Below are positions 16,830-26,110 of a DNA stretch of 64,000 nucleotides, piece by piece. Both the position numbers and the translations under genes were made by a program. The notes beneath the pieces are model-generated. The model saw only the letters and a program-made list of their open reading frames with translations, ran no database searches and had not been told where the DNA came from. Origin of the DNA: Desulfosarcina alkanivorans (GTDB lineage Bacteria; Desulfobacterota; Desulfobacteria; Desulfobacterales; Desulfosarcinaceae); NCBI RefSeq assembly GCF_009688945.1, contig NZ_AP021874.1, forward strand, positions 3,472,001 through 3,536,000, given 5' to 3'. Numbering within the stretch: position 1 is the stretch's first letter; every line of letters begins with the position of its first letter.

Positions 16830-18956
16830 ATGAAGTGTAACCCAGATACCGGACTTTTTACGAATCCGTCAATTCTCATCGCAGCGGTCATCGCAATGAT
16901 GCTGGCGGCAATCGGGTGCAGCCCCACACCGAAGTACCAGCGAATCCCCGCCGAAACGGTTTCGTCGACCGTCGAACCGCCACCGGACCGGCTGCTGCGA
17001 TTCGAAACACCGGTTACGCTCAACGAGGCCTTGTGGAAGGACGGTTCGTTGTTTCTTACCTATAGCGACGGCCGCCACGACTACTTTGGCCGGGCATCCG
17101 CCGACGACCAGGTCAACCTCTCCATCCACCAGGAATGGTTTCCCGTCTATCAGGTCAATAGCCTGAGCGCTGACGCCCACGGTCAAGCGGTCATCGGAGC
17201 GGAACCGGTCCGGCACCTGCCCCGGAAGGACTGGGCCGCCTTCATCCGAGGTATTGAAAAATCCCTGACCGATCGCGTTCAACCGGGAACCGGTATCCTC
17301 GTCAATGTCAGGGACGAGGAAACGTTTCTCTACCGGCGGCACGACGGGTCGCTGGACGAATGTACCCTGATGGAAAAACCGGCGGGCATCCGGCTGGCGG
17401 AAAACCATCGTCTGGAAGCCATGACAGGCGGGCTGTTCCTCTTTCTGACCGCCTATCTCGAAACCATCGGCGTCCCCGATCGATATCTGGTTATGGAAAC
17501 GGGTGAAACCGGCCCCTATGCGCGTCCCTTCGTCTTTGTTGACCGCAATCGGCAACGGTTTCACTTGCTCTCCCTGGAGCCCTACACCTTCGGATCCATG
17601 CCCAGCATGCCGGTGGCCAACACGGGCAAAGCGGGCTGGCATCTGTTTGTGCGCAGCTACCTTTTCGAGCTGTTCAATCGCCCGGTCTCTTCCCTGTCCC
17701 GTCTCGGCCTGTTTCTCTATGACACTGCATGGGACGCCACGCGGGGGATATGGACCAGCACCTTCCGCTTCCCCGACCTTACGGAAGCGGATATTCCGGA
17801 CCTTCACCAGGACGGGAACATGGACCGGGGCGAGTGGGAAGACCGGCTCGACCGGATTGTTGGGGCAGACACCCGCACCAGCGGGCAGATCGAATTGCTC
17901 GTCGGCGGGGATCGTTTTTTTCCGCGCCTGGTCGATGCGATCATCGGCGCCGAACAATCCATAAAGTTGCGCACCTATATTTTCGATCGGGACGATTACG
18001 CCGTCCGGTTGGCCGATCTTCTCAAGAAACGGTCTCAAGACGTCAATGTCCAGGTGATGGTCGACGGTTTAGGCACGCTCATGGCCCAGAACAAGGCCGC
18101 CGGCTCCATGCCGCCGGACCATAAGGCGCCCCTGGGTATCACCTTATACCTGACCAACCAGTCCAGGGTTCGGCTGGTCAGCCTCACCAACCCCTGGTTC
18201 ACCGGAGACCACACCAAGACCACCATCGTCGACAGCCGCAAGGCATTTATCGGAGGAATGAATATCGGCCGGGAATACCGCTGGGAATGGCACGACCTGA
18301 TGATGGTGGCGGACGGGCCGGTGGTCTCGGTAATCGAACGGGAGTTTGACAAGACCTGGGCCCACGGCCAGGTGCTGGGGGATGTGGTCTTCTCCGGATA
18401 CATGCTGGCCAACCCGCCCAAACCGGAAGTCCCCCGGGGCTATCCGATACGGGTGCTTCGGACGCTGCCCTACGATTCCCAGATTTACCGATCCCAGCTG
18501 CACGCCATCCGCCAGGCCAGGGGGTACATTTTTATCCAGAACGCTTATTTTTCCGACGTCACCATCATCCATGAACTGGTCAAGGCCCGGCTGCGTGGCG
18601 TGGACGTGCGCGTGATCATCCCCATGGAAGGCAACCACGGCATCATGAACGCCAGCAACGTGACGGCGGCCAACACCCTGTTGAAATACGGCGTGCGGGT
18701 GTTCACCTATCCGGGCATGTCGCACGTCAAGGCCGCCGTCTACGACGGCTGGGCCTGCCTGGGGTCGGCCAACTTCGACAAGCTGAGCTTTCGCGCCAAC
18801 AAGGAGATGAACCTCGGGGTTTCGGACCCCGGCTTTGTCGCCGGCCTTATCGACACCGTGTTTACCCCCGACTTCGAAGCGGCCGTGGAGTTGGACCATC
18901 CCCTGCCGGCCGGTTGGGGCAACACGTTCGCATCTATCATCGCCAGCCAGCTTTAA
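16830..18956 (+). CDS. Phospholipase D-superfamily lipoprotein (cardiolipin-synthase-like)
   Basis: This is a probable phosphatidyl transferase or phospholipase at the cell envelope. The 708 residues start with a lipoprotein signal (MMLAAIGC). The first 330 residues are not recognised. The C-terminal half has two HKD motifs: HTKTTIVDSRKAFIGGMN around residue 461 and HVKAAVYDGWACLGSANFD around 632, each giving HxKxxxxD plus the following Gly-Ser/Gly-Asn. Both catalytic histidine-lysine pairs are present, so it should be active. Bacterial cardiolipin synthases are about 480 residues, so the N-terminal 330 residues are an extra domain. The ATG has no strong Shine-Dalgarno. It sits alone after a 104-base gap. 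Confidence 0.85.
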   Translation: MKCNPDTGLFTNPSILIAAVIAMMLAAIGCSPTPKYQRIPAETVSSTVEPPPDRLLRFETPVTLNEALWKDGSLFLTYSDGRHDYFGRASADDQVNLSIHQEWFPVYQVNSLSADAHGQAVIGAEPVRHLPRKDWAAFIRGIEKSLTDRVQPGTGILVNVRDEETFLYRRHDGSLDECTLMEKPAGIRLAENHRLEAMTGGLFLFLTAYLETIGVPDRYLVMETGETGPYARPFVFVDRNRQRFHLLSLEPYTFGSMPSMPVANTGKAGWHLFVRSYLFELFNRPVSSLSRLGLFLYDTAWDATRGIWTSTFRFPDLTEADIPDLHQDGNMDRGEWEDRLDRIVGADTRTSGQIELLVGGDRFFPRLVDAIIGAEQSIKLRTYIFDRDDYAVRLADLLKKRSQDVNVQVMVDGLGTLMAQNKAAGSMPPDHKAPLGITLYLTNQSRVRLVSLTNPWFTGDHTKTTIVDSRKAFIGGMNIGREYRWEWHDLMMVADGPVVSVIEREFDKTWAHGQVLGDVVFSGYMLANPPKPEVPRGYPIRVLRTLPYDSQIYRSQLHAIRQARGYIFIQNAYFSDVTIIHELVKARLRGVDVRVIIPMEGNHGIMNASNVTAANTLLKYGVRVFTYPGMSHVKAAVYDGWACLGSANFDKLSFRANKEMNLGVSDPGFVAGLIDTVFTPDFEAAVELDHPLPAGWGNTFASIIASQL

Positions 18957-19039
18957 CCGCAGACCCGTCTTGTGACAGCGCCTGTGCCCGTCTGTGGTCC
19001 GGGCCAATGTTTCCAATGCAAACTTTTTTAAAAAAATAT

Positions 19040-19068
19040 GTGACAACGCGTTTTAATCCGTGTATTTT
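19040..19068 (+). promoter_or_regulatory. Promoter candidate for the acyl-CoA synthetase gene
   Basis: GTGACA (19040-19045), 17 bases, TATTTT (19063-19068), in an AT-rich patch about 100 bases before the acyl-CoA synthetase ATG. Confidence 0.38.
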
Positions 19069-19169
19069 CTGGCGGTTTCCTAAAAAACAAACTGCTGCCG
19101 ACAGCCGCCACCGACCGATGGATGGCTCGTTTTTTTTCAGAAAAACGCATGGATAGAGGAGGAAAACCC

Positions 19170-20963
19170 ATGGCCTATCGCTACGACCACCCCAACAATC
19201 TGGTGGCCCTGATCGAAGATAGTGTAGAAAAATTTTCTGAGAACCCCCTGTTCGGAACCAAAAATCCTGCCGGGGACTACGAGTGGGTGACATACGGTCA
19301 GGTGGGCCGCCGAATAGACGACCTCCGGGGTGGGTTGGCCCGCATGGGCGTTAAAAAAGGCGACGCGGTGGGCATCATTGCCGACAACCGCACCGAATGG
19401 GCCATCTGTGCCTTCGCGGCCTATGGCCTGGGGGCCAGGTATATCCCCATGTATGAAAAAGAATTGCCCCAGATATGGCGATACATCATCAAGGATGGCA
19501 ACGTTCGAATGCTTTTCGTCGCCACCCCTGAGATTCGGGAACGGGTCAACGCTTTCATCCAGGAGACGCCGGACCTGGAAAACGTTCTTCTCATCGACGG
19601 TCAGGGTGAGAACACCATGGCGGCACTGGAGGCCATCGGCCGAACCCACCCGATTCCCGCCATCCACCCCGATCCCGGGGACATCGCCGTACTGATTTAT
19701 ACCTCCGGAACCACGGGAGACCCCAAAGGCGTACTGCTCTCCCACGGCAACTTCACCACCAACTTCCAGGCCGGAGGCGCCCTTTATCCCGAACTGGGGC
19801 CCGACAGCCGCAGCCTGTGCATCCTCCCCTGGGCCCACTCCTTCGGCCAGACGGCAGAGCTGTATAATTTAATTCACTTCGGCGGCTCCATGGGTTTCAT
19901 GGGAGACGTCACCACCCTTGCCGAAGACATGGGCAAGGTTCGGCCAAAGCTATTGGTCGCGGTTCCCCGGGTCTTCAACAAAATTTACGATGGCCTGTGG
20001 GCCAAAATGAACGAGACCGGCGGCCTTGCCAGGAAACTGTTTGTCATGGGTGTCGAGAGCGCCCGCCAGCGACGCGAATTGGCGGAAATGGGGCAATCCA
20101 GCTTTATGGTCAACCTGAAGTTCAGACTGGCCGACCGGATTGTCTTCCAAAAAATCCGGAACCGCTTCGGCGGCCGTCTGACGACCGCCATCACCGGCAG
20201 CGCCACCATGAACGTGGAGATCGGCCACTTTTTCAACGACATCGGCATACCGGTGTACGACTGCTACGGCCTTACCGAAACCACACCGGCCGTGACCATG
20301 AACTGCCCCGCAGCCCACCGTCCGGGGAGTGTGGGCCGCCCCATCGATCAGGTCCGCGTGGAGATTGACCGTCTGTTTCTCGAAGAGGACGCCGACGACG
20401 GCGAGATTATCGTCTATGGCCCCAACGTGATGAAAGGGTACAACAACAAGCCCGATGCCACCCGGGAAGTAATGACCACCGACGGCGGATTTCGCACCGG
20501 CGACCGGGGCCGCCTGGACGCGGACGGGTATCTGTACATCACCGGCCGCATCAAGGAGCAGTACAAACTGGAAAACGGTAAATACGTATTTCCGACGGCC
20601 CTCGAAGAGGAGATCCGGCTGCTCCCCTGGGTGGAAAATGCCATGATTTACGGCGAAGGAAAACCCTACAACGTCTGCATGATCGTACCCGATTTCGTGG
20701 TGCTCCAAAAACACGCCCGCGATAACCAGCGACCCGAAGACCCGGACCAGCTGGTCGCTGACAGCGCTATCCAGGAAATGATCGAAAGCGAAATCACCGC
20801 CTTCCTGAAGGGTAAGTTCGGCGGATACGAAATCCCAAAAAAGTTTTTGTGGGTCCGGGAGGACTTCTCTCTGGAAAACGGCACCCTCACCCAGACCATG
20901 AAATTGAAACGCCGCAGCGTGCTGGAGCAGTACCAGGACCAATTGGATGCCCTCTACGCTTGA
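19170..20963 (+). CDS. Long-chain acyl-CoA synthetase (AMP-binding)
   Basis: The enzyme activates long-chain fatty acids to acyl-CoA using ATP, through an acyl-adenylate. The 597 residues contain the ANL-superfamily P-loop YTSGTTGDPKGVLLSHGN near residue 175, the YDCYGLTETTPA motif, TGDRGRLDADGYLYITGR, and the lysine region late in the protein (GTLTQTMKLKRR), matching FadD15/FAA1-type synthetases of about 600 residues. I chose the ATG at 19170 because GAGGAGG lies directly upstream; an ATG at 19122 also opens the frame but has no such site. It is monocistronic. A role in beta-oxidation or lipid synthesis is expected; the giant PKS at the right end would also need activated fatty acyl pools, but no direct link is shown. 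Confidence 0.92.
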   Translation: MAYRYDHPNNLVALIEDSVEKFSENPLFGTKNPAGDYEWVTYGQVGRRIDDLRGGLARMGVKKGDAVGIIADNRTEWAICAFAAYGLGARYIPMYEKELPQIWRYIIKDGNVRMLFVATPEIRERVNAFIQETPDLENVLLIDGQGENTMAALEAIGRTHPIPAIHPDPGDIAVLIYTSGTTGDPKGVLLSHGNFTTNFQAGGALYPELGPDSRSLCILPWAHSFGQTAELYNLIHFGGSMGFMGDVTTLAEDMGKVRPKLLVAVPRVFNKIYDGLWAKMNETGGLARKLFVMGVESARQRRELAEMGQSSFMVNLKFRLADRIVFQKIRNRFGGRLTTAITGSATMNVEIGHFFNDIGIPVYDCYGLTETTPAVTMNCPAAHRPGSVGRPIDQVRVEIDRLFLEEDADDGEIIVYGPNVMKGYNNKPDATREVMTTDGGFRTGDRGRLDADGYLYITGRIKEQYKLENGKYVFPTALEEEIRLLPWVENAMIYGEGKPYNVCMIVPDFVVLQKHARDNQRPEDPDQLVADSAIQEMIESEITAFLKGKFGGYEIPKKFLWVREDFSLENGTLTQTMKLKRRSVLEQYQDQLDALYA

Positions 20964-21286
20964 GAGGATGGGGATGCAATCATCCGGAGTCTGTTTTTGA
21001 CATGACATCCCCTTGACACCCTGCCCGCCTATACTCTAAATTTGGCGGAACGCATGACGATTACCTGTCTGCCGGCGGCATTGGAGCGTCGTTTTCTATG
21101 GCAGACACGCAGTCGCCCGAAGGCTCAAACTTTCCGAAAAATCCGCGGGTGACCCATCGAATCATCGGTTCCACCCGGCAGCACCCCGACCCATTGCCAC
21201 GACATCTGCCATCGCTGGCCGCGATCCATCACTTTTGAACTGCAGGGTGCTTGATGGCTGGAATTCAACCGTTCATGGAGAAAGCA
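20964..21286. other. Gap before the interrupted psiE-like gene
   Basis: These 323 bases contain no convincing gene. TTGACA at 21013-21018 is followed by TATACT only 11 bases later (too short) or by TCTAAA after 16 bases, so a weak promoter for the psiE-like gene is possible. Two short open frames at 21053 and 21098 lack ribosome sites. Confidence 0.3.
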
Positions 21287-21369
21287 ATGACCAAATGGCT
21301 GCGAACGTTCGAACACATGATCATCCGGTCTCTCATCTACATGATGGCCCTCATTATTCTGATTTCAAC

Positions 21370-21378
21370 GGTCGAACT
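21370..21378 (+). repeat. Target-site duplication, left copy
   Basis: GGTCGAACT directly precedes the left inverted repeat; the right flank (22683-22691) reads GATCGAACT, eight of nine identical. A single mutation since insertion would explain the mismatch. Confidence 0.7.
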
Positions 21379-21396
21379 CAGTAATTTCCGGTTAAG
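21379..21396 (+). repeat. IS left terminal inverted repeat
   Basis: Eighteen bases, identical in reverse complement to 22665-22682. Confidence 0.9.
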
Positions 21397-21508
21397 AAAT
21401 TGCATGAAAATAATTTAAATTCAGCAGGTTAAAGGTATTTTTTACTTGACATAGGGTCGCTAATGTGGGCGGCGTTTTTGTATATCCTACTATTACAGGA
21501 GGTTATGC

Positions 21509-22669
21509 ATGCCGCGCACATTCAAGCCCTTCCAAAAAGGTTGCAAGTTCGAATTTCATTCTCTTTTTCGACCAGCGATAAAGGCAACATCACAGATGCC
21601 AGCTCTCAATTCAAAAGGTAACCGACCCTTGCAGATGACTTTTGAAGAACATCTGCGGGCGCTTGTTTACTTTCACCTTGAAGAACATCACTCCGCTCAA
21701 CATCTGCTGCAAGTTCTCGAAGAAGATGATTTTGCCAAAAGTGAAATCGCACCGGAAAACGGAATCAAAAAAAGCAGCTTTTCAGAGGCCACCAACAGCC
21801 GGGGGCTTGAACAGTTCATGCATGTCTTTCAAAACCTGCAAGCCCAGGCCGCTGAAATTTTACCCAAACAACATCCCGAACTTGGCAATCTGATGGGCAT
21901 TGATGGTTCCCTGATCAATGCCTCCTTATCCATGCACTGGGCCGACTATCGTAAAAAATCAAAAAAGGCCAAGGTCCATGTCGGTTTTGACCTGAATCAG
22001 GCGATTCCAAGAAGGATTTATCTTACCGATGGTAAAGGTGCCGAAAGACCTTTCGTCAACTTAATCCTTTCCGAAGGACAAACCGGCGTTATGGACCGCG
22101 GTTACCAAAGCCACAAACACTTTGACCAATGGCAGCGCGACAGAAAATCGTTTATGTGCCGGATCAAGGCCAGTACTAAAAAAACGATCATTAGGGAAAG
22201 CCCGACTGCCCCTGGTAGCATCGTCTTTTTTGATGCCATCGTTATTCTGGGAACTACTGAAATCAATCGAACCAAAGAACCGTTGCGCCTGGTAGGATAC
22301 GAAGTCGATCGTGTCAAATACTGGATCGCCACCAATCGTGTCGACTTAACCGCCGAACAAATCGCTGCTGCGTATAAGCTTCGCTGGGACATCGAAAACT
22401 TTTTCGCTTGGTGGAAACGGCACCTGAAAGTCTATCATCTCATCGCCAGAAGCGAGCATGGACTGATGGTGCAAATTCTGGCCGGCCTGATCACCTATTT
22501 GTTGTTGGCGATCTATTGCCATCGCGAATTTAACGAGCGGGTTTCAATCAAACGCGTTCGCCAACTACGCATAAAAATACAAAATGAATTACGCGCGAGC
22601 ATGTATGATAAGCCGCCTGATTCAAATTCCAAAGAACAACAATTACGAGAAGTTAATGCAAAAACTTAA
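21509..22669 (+). CDS. IS4-family transposase (DDE)
   Basis: The 386 residues make a DDE transposase. The first Asp is in LMGIDGSLI, the second in GVMDRGYQ, and the Glu is in the Y-x2-R-x3-E signature YKLRWDIENFFAWWK, with the lysine seven residues after the Glu as in IS4 family enzymes. AGGAGG upstream supports the ATG. Codon use is AT-richer than in neighbouring genes. The stop codon lies inside the right inverted repeat. No frameshift or early stop is present, so it appears functional. Confidence 0.92.
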   Translation: MPRTFKPFQKGCKFEFHSLFRPAIKATSQMPALNSKGNRPLQMTFEEHLRALVYFHLEEHHSAQHLLQVLEEDDFAKSEIAPENGIKKSSFSEATNSRGLEQFMHVFQNLQAQAAEILPKQHPELGNLMGIDGSLINASLSMHWADYRKKSKKAKVHVGFDLNQAIPRRIYLTDGKGAERPFVNLILSEGQTGVMDRGYQSHKHFDQWQRDRKSFMCRIKASTKKTIIRESPTAPGSIVFFDAIVILGTTEINRTKEPLRLVGYEVDRVKYWIATNRVDLTAEQIAAAYKLRWDIENFFAWWKRHLKVYHLIARSEHGLMVQILAGLITYLLLAIYCHREFNERVSIKRVRQLRIKIQNELRASMYDKPPDSNSKEQQLREVNAKT

Positions 22670-22682
22670 CCGGAAATTACTG
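22665..22682 (-). repeat. IS right terminal inverted repeat
   Basis: Reverse complement of 21379-21396; it also holds the last bases of the transposase gene. Confidence 0.9.
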
Positions 22683-22691
22683 GATCGAACT
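22683..22691 (+). repeat. Target-site duplication, right copy
   Basis: GATCGAACT, one mismatch from the left copy at 21370-21378. Confidence 0.7.
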
Positions 22692-23090
22692 GGGCTATCT
22701 GCTTGTCAAGGACATTGTCAGCCCGCCGGCGTTTTTCCTTGAAATCGAACAATTGCTGGAACTCTTCGGTTTTTTTCTCCTTATCATCATCGGAATCGAA
22801 TTGCTGGAAACGATCAAGGCCTACCTGAAAGACAAAGTCGTTCACTCGGAGATCGTATTGGAGGTGGCGCTCATTGCCATCGCTCGCAAAGTGATAATAT
22901 TGGACCTTAAGGAATATGACAGCATCGTCATCCTCGGCATTGCCGCCTTGATCATCACGATTTCCCTGTCCTACTACATCGTGAGGGGCAAGCTGAGAAT
23001 TGATCTGTCCAATACACCCGATCAGAAACCGTGAGCACCCCATGATTTGGCAGGCTTGTCCCCTGGCGGGTCTGGGAGAAAGGCGCCGCG

Positions 23091-25790
23091 TTGAAAACCC
23101 CCTGGAAAAAAAGAATCCTCATCACCGCGGCAGCCCTTGTTGCGATGGGGCTGGTGATTATCCTGCTCAACCTTTTTTTTGTCGACTTCGTGGTCGATTT
23201 CTGGTGGTTCCAGTCCCAGGGGATGACGGTTTATCTTCTCATGCGGCTGATCTACCGCTACCTCGTGTTTGCTTTTTTTACCGCGATTTTCTTCGGGTTC
23301 TTTACCGTTAATTTCTGGTTTGCATCCCGGGTCATCGGTGTCGCCGAAACGTCCCGGGACAAAAACGACAGGAACCTGGTCAAGACCCTGCACAACGGGT
23401 TGCGGCGGATGTACCTGCCCCTCTCCGTTCTGATGGCCCTGCCGATCGCCGCGCCCATGTACACCCACTGGGAAAAGGCCCTGCTGTTCCTCTTCGGCGG
23501 CGCCAGCGGCACGGCCGACCCGCTGCTGGGAAAGGATATCAGTTTCTACCTGCTGTCCCTGCCCGTTTACACCCTGATCCAGAAGGAGGTCCTGGTGGCC
23601 TTCATCATTCTGCTGGTGGGTGTGATGTTTCTCTACTGGTACGAAAGCCGCCTGCTGGCGATTGAGGATCAGGCGCTGCCGCGCATTGCCCGCGTGCACG
23701 TCAGCGCACTGACCCTGGCGACAGTCGCCATCGTCTGCTGGGGAATCCTGTTCGAACGATACCGCCTGCTCTACGAGACGGTCAATCTGCCCATTTTTTT
23801 CGGCCCGGGCTATGTGGAAATGAAGATCATCCTCCCGATGATCTGGCTCTCGGTGATTTTCCTGGCAGCGACCGGCATATCACTGGTGGTGAGCGTCAAC
23901 CGGAAGGCGGGATGGAAACTGCCGGTGGTTTTCGTCGGGTTGTTTGCACTCAGCGTGATGGGAAAAAACGCCGACTTTTTCAACGACCTGGTGCGCAAAT
24001 ATATCGTCGCACCCAACCAGATTGCCCGTGAACGGCCCTATATCGATGCCAACATCCGATCGACGCTGGCCGCCTATGGACTCGATGCCATCCAGACCCA
24101 GGATTTCAGGACCCAGTCGACGCCCGCCTTTGACGCCGACGACCCGGCACTGGTGCGGCGCCTGCAGAACATTCCCGTCTGGGACCGCGAGATGCTGGGC
24201 AGCGTTTACGAGGAACTCCAGGGGATTCGGACCTATTATTCGTTTCCGACCATCGACGTGGATCGCTATACCGTCGAGGACAGCTACCGCCAGGTATACC
24301 TGGGCGCCCGGGAAATCCAGTTTTCCAAGTTACCCGAATCCGCACAGAACTGGATCAACCTTCACCTGCAATACACCCACGGTCAGGGGGTGGTGATGAT
24401 TCCGGCCGCCCAGGCCGGTGACGAATTCATGACCTGGTTGATCAAGGATATCCCGCCCCGCTCGGACTTCGGGCTGTCCGTCAACCGGACGTCCATCTAC
24501 TACGGGCTCGAGGACAAACCGTACGCGATCGTCCCCAATGATGCCGGAGAAATCGGCTCGCCGGTGGGCGACGATGAAGCCATCGTTCACTACGACGGCA
24601 ACGGCGGGGTCCCTGTCAATTCGCTGTGGCGCAAGCTGCTCTTCTCCATGTACTTCAAGGACCGCAACATATTTTTTACGGCCAAGACCAACGATCGCAG
24701 TCGGTTATTGTTCCGCCGCAACATCCTGGACCGGATCACGCACATGACCCCGTTTCTGAAGCTCGACCAGGACCCGTACATCGTTTCGACGGCAGATGGC
24801 CTGTTCTGGATTCAGGACGCCTATACGACCGCCGATAACTACCCCCTGGCCCCGGCAGTGGAGGGAGGGTTCAACTACATCCGCAACGCGGTAAAAATTG
24901 TCGTGGACGCTTACCACGGGAAGGTCAGCTACTACGTATCCGACAGCACGGATCCCATCATCAACGCCTATCGCCGCATGTATCCCGGCGTTTTCCGGCC
25001 GCTGGCACAGATGCCCCCAGGCCTCCGAAAACACGTCCGCTATCCCCGGGATATATTTTTGACCCAGGTCGGCGTTTATGCCAGGTACCACCAGCAGGAT
25101 CCGGAGCGGTTCTATCGTCAGGAGGATATCTGGGAATTTTCGAAAGTACCCCAGGGCCGGGACCTGGTGCCGGCCAACCCCTACTACCTGACCCTGGATC
25201 TGATTGAACCGGGCAGGGATGATTTTCTGTTGTTCATGCCCATGGCGCCCTTTGGACGTGACAACCTCCGGGCACTGATCATCGCCGGCAGCGACGGCGA
25301 CAACTACGGCAAAATATTCGCATACCGTTTTCCGAGGGATCAGCAGGTCTACGGTCCCGCCCAGGTCCACTCCCTGGTCAACCAGGACATCGTCATTTCC
25401 GAACAGTTTACCCTGTGGGATCAGGAAGGATCCGAGGTGCTTTTGGGCAAAATGATCATCGAGCCCACGGGCGGATCCCTGCTGTATATCCAGCCGGTCT
25501 ACCTCCAGGAGGAGGGCGCCTTGAAAATCCCGCAGTTGAAACGCCTGATCATGGCATTGGATGATGCCGTTGTCATGGCGCCCAGCCTGGAGGAAGCCGC
25601 GGTGATGCTGGAAGCGGAGTTGGCCCGCAAGTCGACCCGCCGAACTCAACCAATGCCGCAACCCACGCCGCCCGACGCCGCTGTGAAGCCGCCGGGCGGG
25701 GAATCATCGCCGCCGGCGCTACCAGACGCAAAGGTTCCCGGCGAGCCGCCTGCGGGTGACCCGAAGCCTGGCGACACCCCGCGTTCCTGA
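23091..25790 (+). CDS. UPF0182-family integral membrane protein
   Basis: The 899-residue protein belongs to the UPF0182 (COG1615) group, whose function is unknown. About seven hydrophobic helices occupy the first 300 residues (VAMGLVIILLNLFFVDFVV..., FWWFQSQGMTVYLL). A long hydrophilic part follows with family-type stretches such as DRYTVEDSYRQVYLGAREI and NLPYDQ-like loops; the last 45 residues are Pro-rich and probably disordered. Start is a TTG at 23091, chosen because GGGAGAAAGG lies just upstream and the membrane segment follows at once; no ATG fits. It begins 56 bases after the broken psiE gene and may once have been in an operon with it. Confidence 0.88.
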   Translation: MKTPWKKRILITAAALVAMGLVIILLNLFFVDFVVDFWWFQSQGMTVYLLMRLIYRYLVFAFFTAIFFGFFTVNFWFASRVIGVAETSRDKNDRNLVKTLHNGLRRMYLPLSVLMALPIAAPMYTHWEKALLFLFGGASGTADPLLGKDISFYLLSLPVYTLIQKEVLVAFIILLVGVMFLYWYESRLLAIEDQALPRIARVHVSALTLATVAIVCWGILFERYRLLYETVNLPIFFGPGYVEMKIILPMIWLSVIFLAATGISLVVSVNRKAGWKLPVVFVGLFALSVMGKNADFFNDLVRKYIVAPNQIARERPYIDANIRSTLAAYGLDAIQTQDFRTQSTPAFDADDPALVRRLQNIPVWDREMLGSVYEELQGIRTYYSFPTIDVDRYTVEDSYRQVYLGAREIQFSKLPESAQNWINLHLQYTHGQGVVMIPAAQAGDEFMTWLIKDIPPRSDFGLSVNRTSIYYGLEDKPYAIVPNDAGEIGSPVGDDEAIVHYDGNGGVPVNSLWRKLLFSMYFKDRNIFFTAKTNDRSRLLFRRNILDRITHMTPFLKLDQDPYIVSTADGLFWIQDAYTTADNYPLAPAVEGGFNYIRNAVKIVVDAYHGKVSYYVSDSTDPIINAYRRMYPGVFRPLAQMPPGLRKHVRYPRDIFLTQVGVYARYHQQDPERFYRQEDIWEFSKVPQGRDLVPANPYYLTLDLIEPGRDDFLLFMPMAPFGRDNLRALIIAGSDGDNYGKIFAYRFPRDQQVYGPAQVHSLVNQDIVISEQFTLWDQEGSEVLLGKMIIEPTGGSLLYIQPVYLQEEGALKIPQLKRLIMALDDAVVMAPSLEEAAVMLEAELARKSTRRTQPMPQPTPPDAAVKPPGGESSPPALPDAKVPGEPPAGDPKPGDTPRS

Positions 25791-26110
25791 GGATTTACCG
25801 AACTGCCAGGCCCAGTTTCAGGCACGGCCATGGCAGCGGACAAGTCTTCTCAGGATACTGAAATGCTTGACATCGATCGAAAAAAGACCCACAATTCGTA
25901 GAACCGATCGCAGGGTTGGTCCTCCTTGCCAACCTGCTTTGAAGCATTCAGCTATCACTCACTATTGTTTTTGTGCCCCTGCGGCACTGAATTCATTGCG
26001 CACCAAGCGGACATCGGCCGACTCGATGAGGACGGATACTTCTCGGTGCCCATGCCCGCCAGTATATCGGCGTCGCTCGGAAAGCCGCGCCGCCCGAGGA
26101 GGTGTGAACC
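25791..26110. other. 320-base gap before the usp-mrp operon
   Basis: It contains a promoter candidate at 25867-25895. A 62-codon frame from a TTG at 25926 ends overlapping the next start, but has no ribosome site, so I do not call it. Confidence 0.4.
25867..25895 (+). promoter_or_regulatory. Promoter candidate for the usp-mrp operon
   Basis: A perfect TTGACA (25867-25872), 17 bases, then CACAAT (25890-25895, 4/6). It leaves a leader of about 210 bases before the universal stress protein gene. Confidence 0.42.

Larger units (their letters stand above)
21379..22682 (+). mobile_element. Complete IS4-family-like insertion sequence, 1304 bp
   Basis: The ends are perfect 18-bp inverted repeats, CAGTAATTTCCGGTTAAG, at 21379-21396 and (reversed) 22665-22682; similarity extends a few bases inward (TTGCAT on both sides after three mismatches). 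One intact transposase gene fills the interior. The element is visibly AT-richer than its surroundings, which suggests arrival from a lower-GC donor. It lies inside the psiE-like gene and is flanked by an imperfect 9-bp duplication. With intact ends and transposase it looks capable of moving. Confidence 0.92.
21287..23034 (+). pseudogene. PsiE-family (phosphate-starvation-inducible-like) membrane protein gene, split by an insertion sequence
   Basis: The 5' piece (21287-21378) encodes MTKWLRTFEHMIIRSLIYMM..., ending at STVEL. The 3' piece (22692-23034) continues GYLLVKDIVSPPAFFLE...ELFGFFLLIIIGIELLETIK. Removing the IS and one copy of the target duplication restores one frame of 144 residues with four hydrophobic segments, including STVELGYLLVKDI and the family's typical LEVALIAIARKVIILD. 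GGAG at 21277-21280 serves the ATG. In its present state the frame stops 40 bases into the IS (44 codons), so the protein is lost unless the IS excises. Function of the family is unclear beyond the name; E. coli psiE responds to phosphate starvation. Confidence 0.85.

Noticed and set aside
20964-21000. Hairpin GGATG...CATCC followed by TTTTT as terminator of the acyl-CoA synthetase gene
   Set aside because: The stem is only five pairs with a ten-base loop and is separated from the T-run.
21013-21035. TTGACA ... TATACT as a promoter
   Set aside because: The boxes are only 11 bases apart, too close for sigma70.
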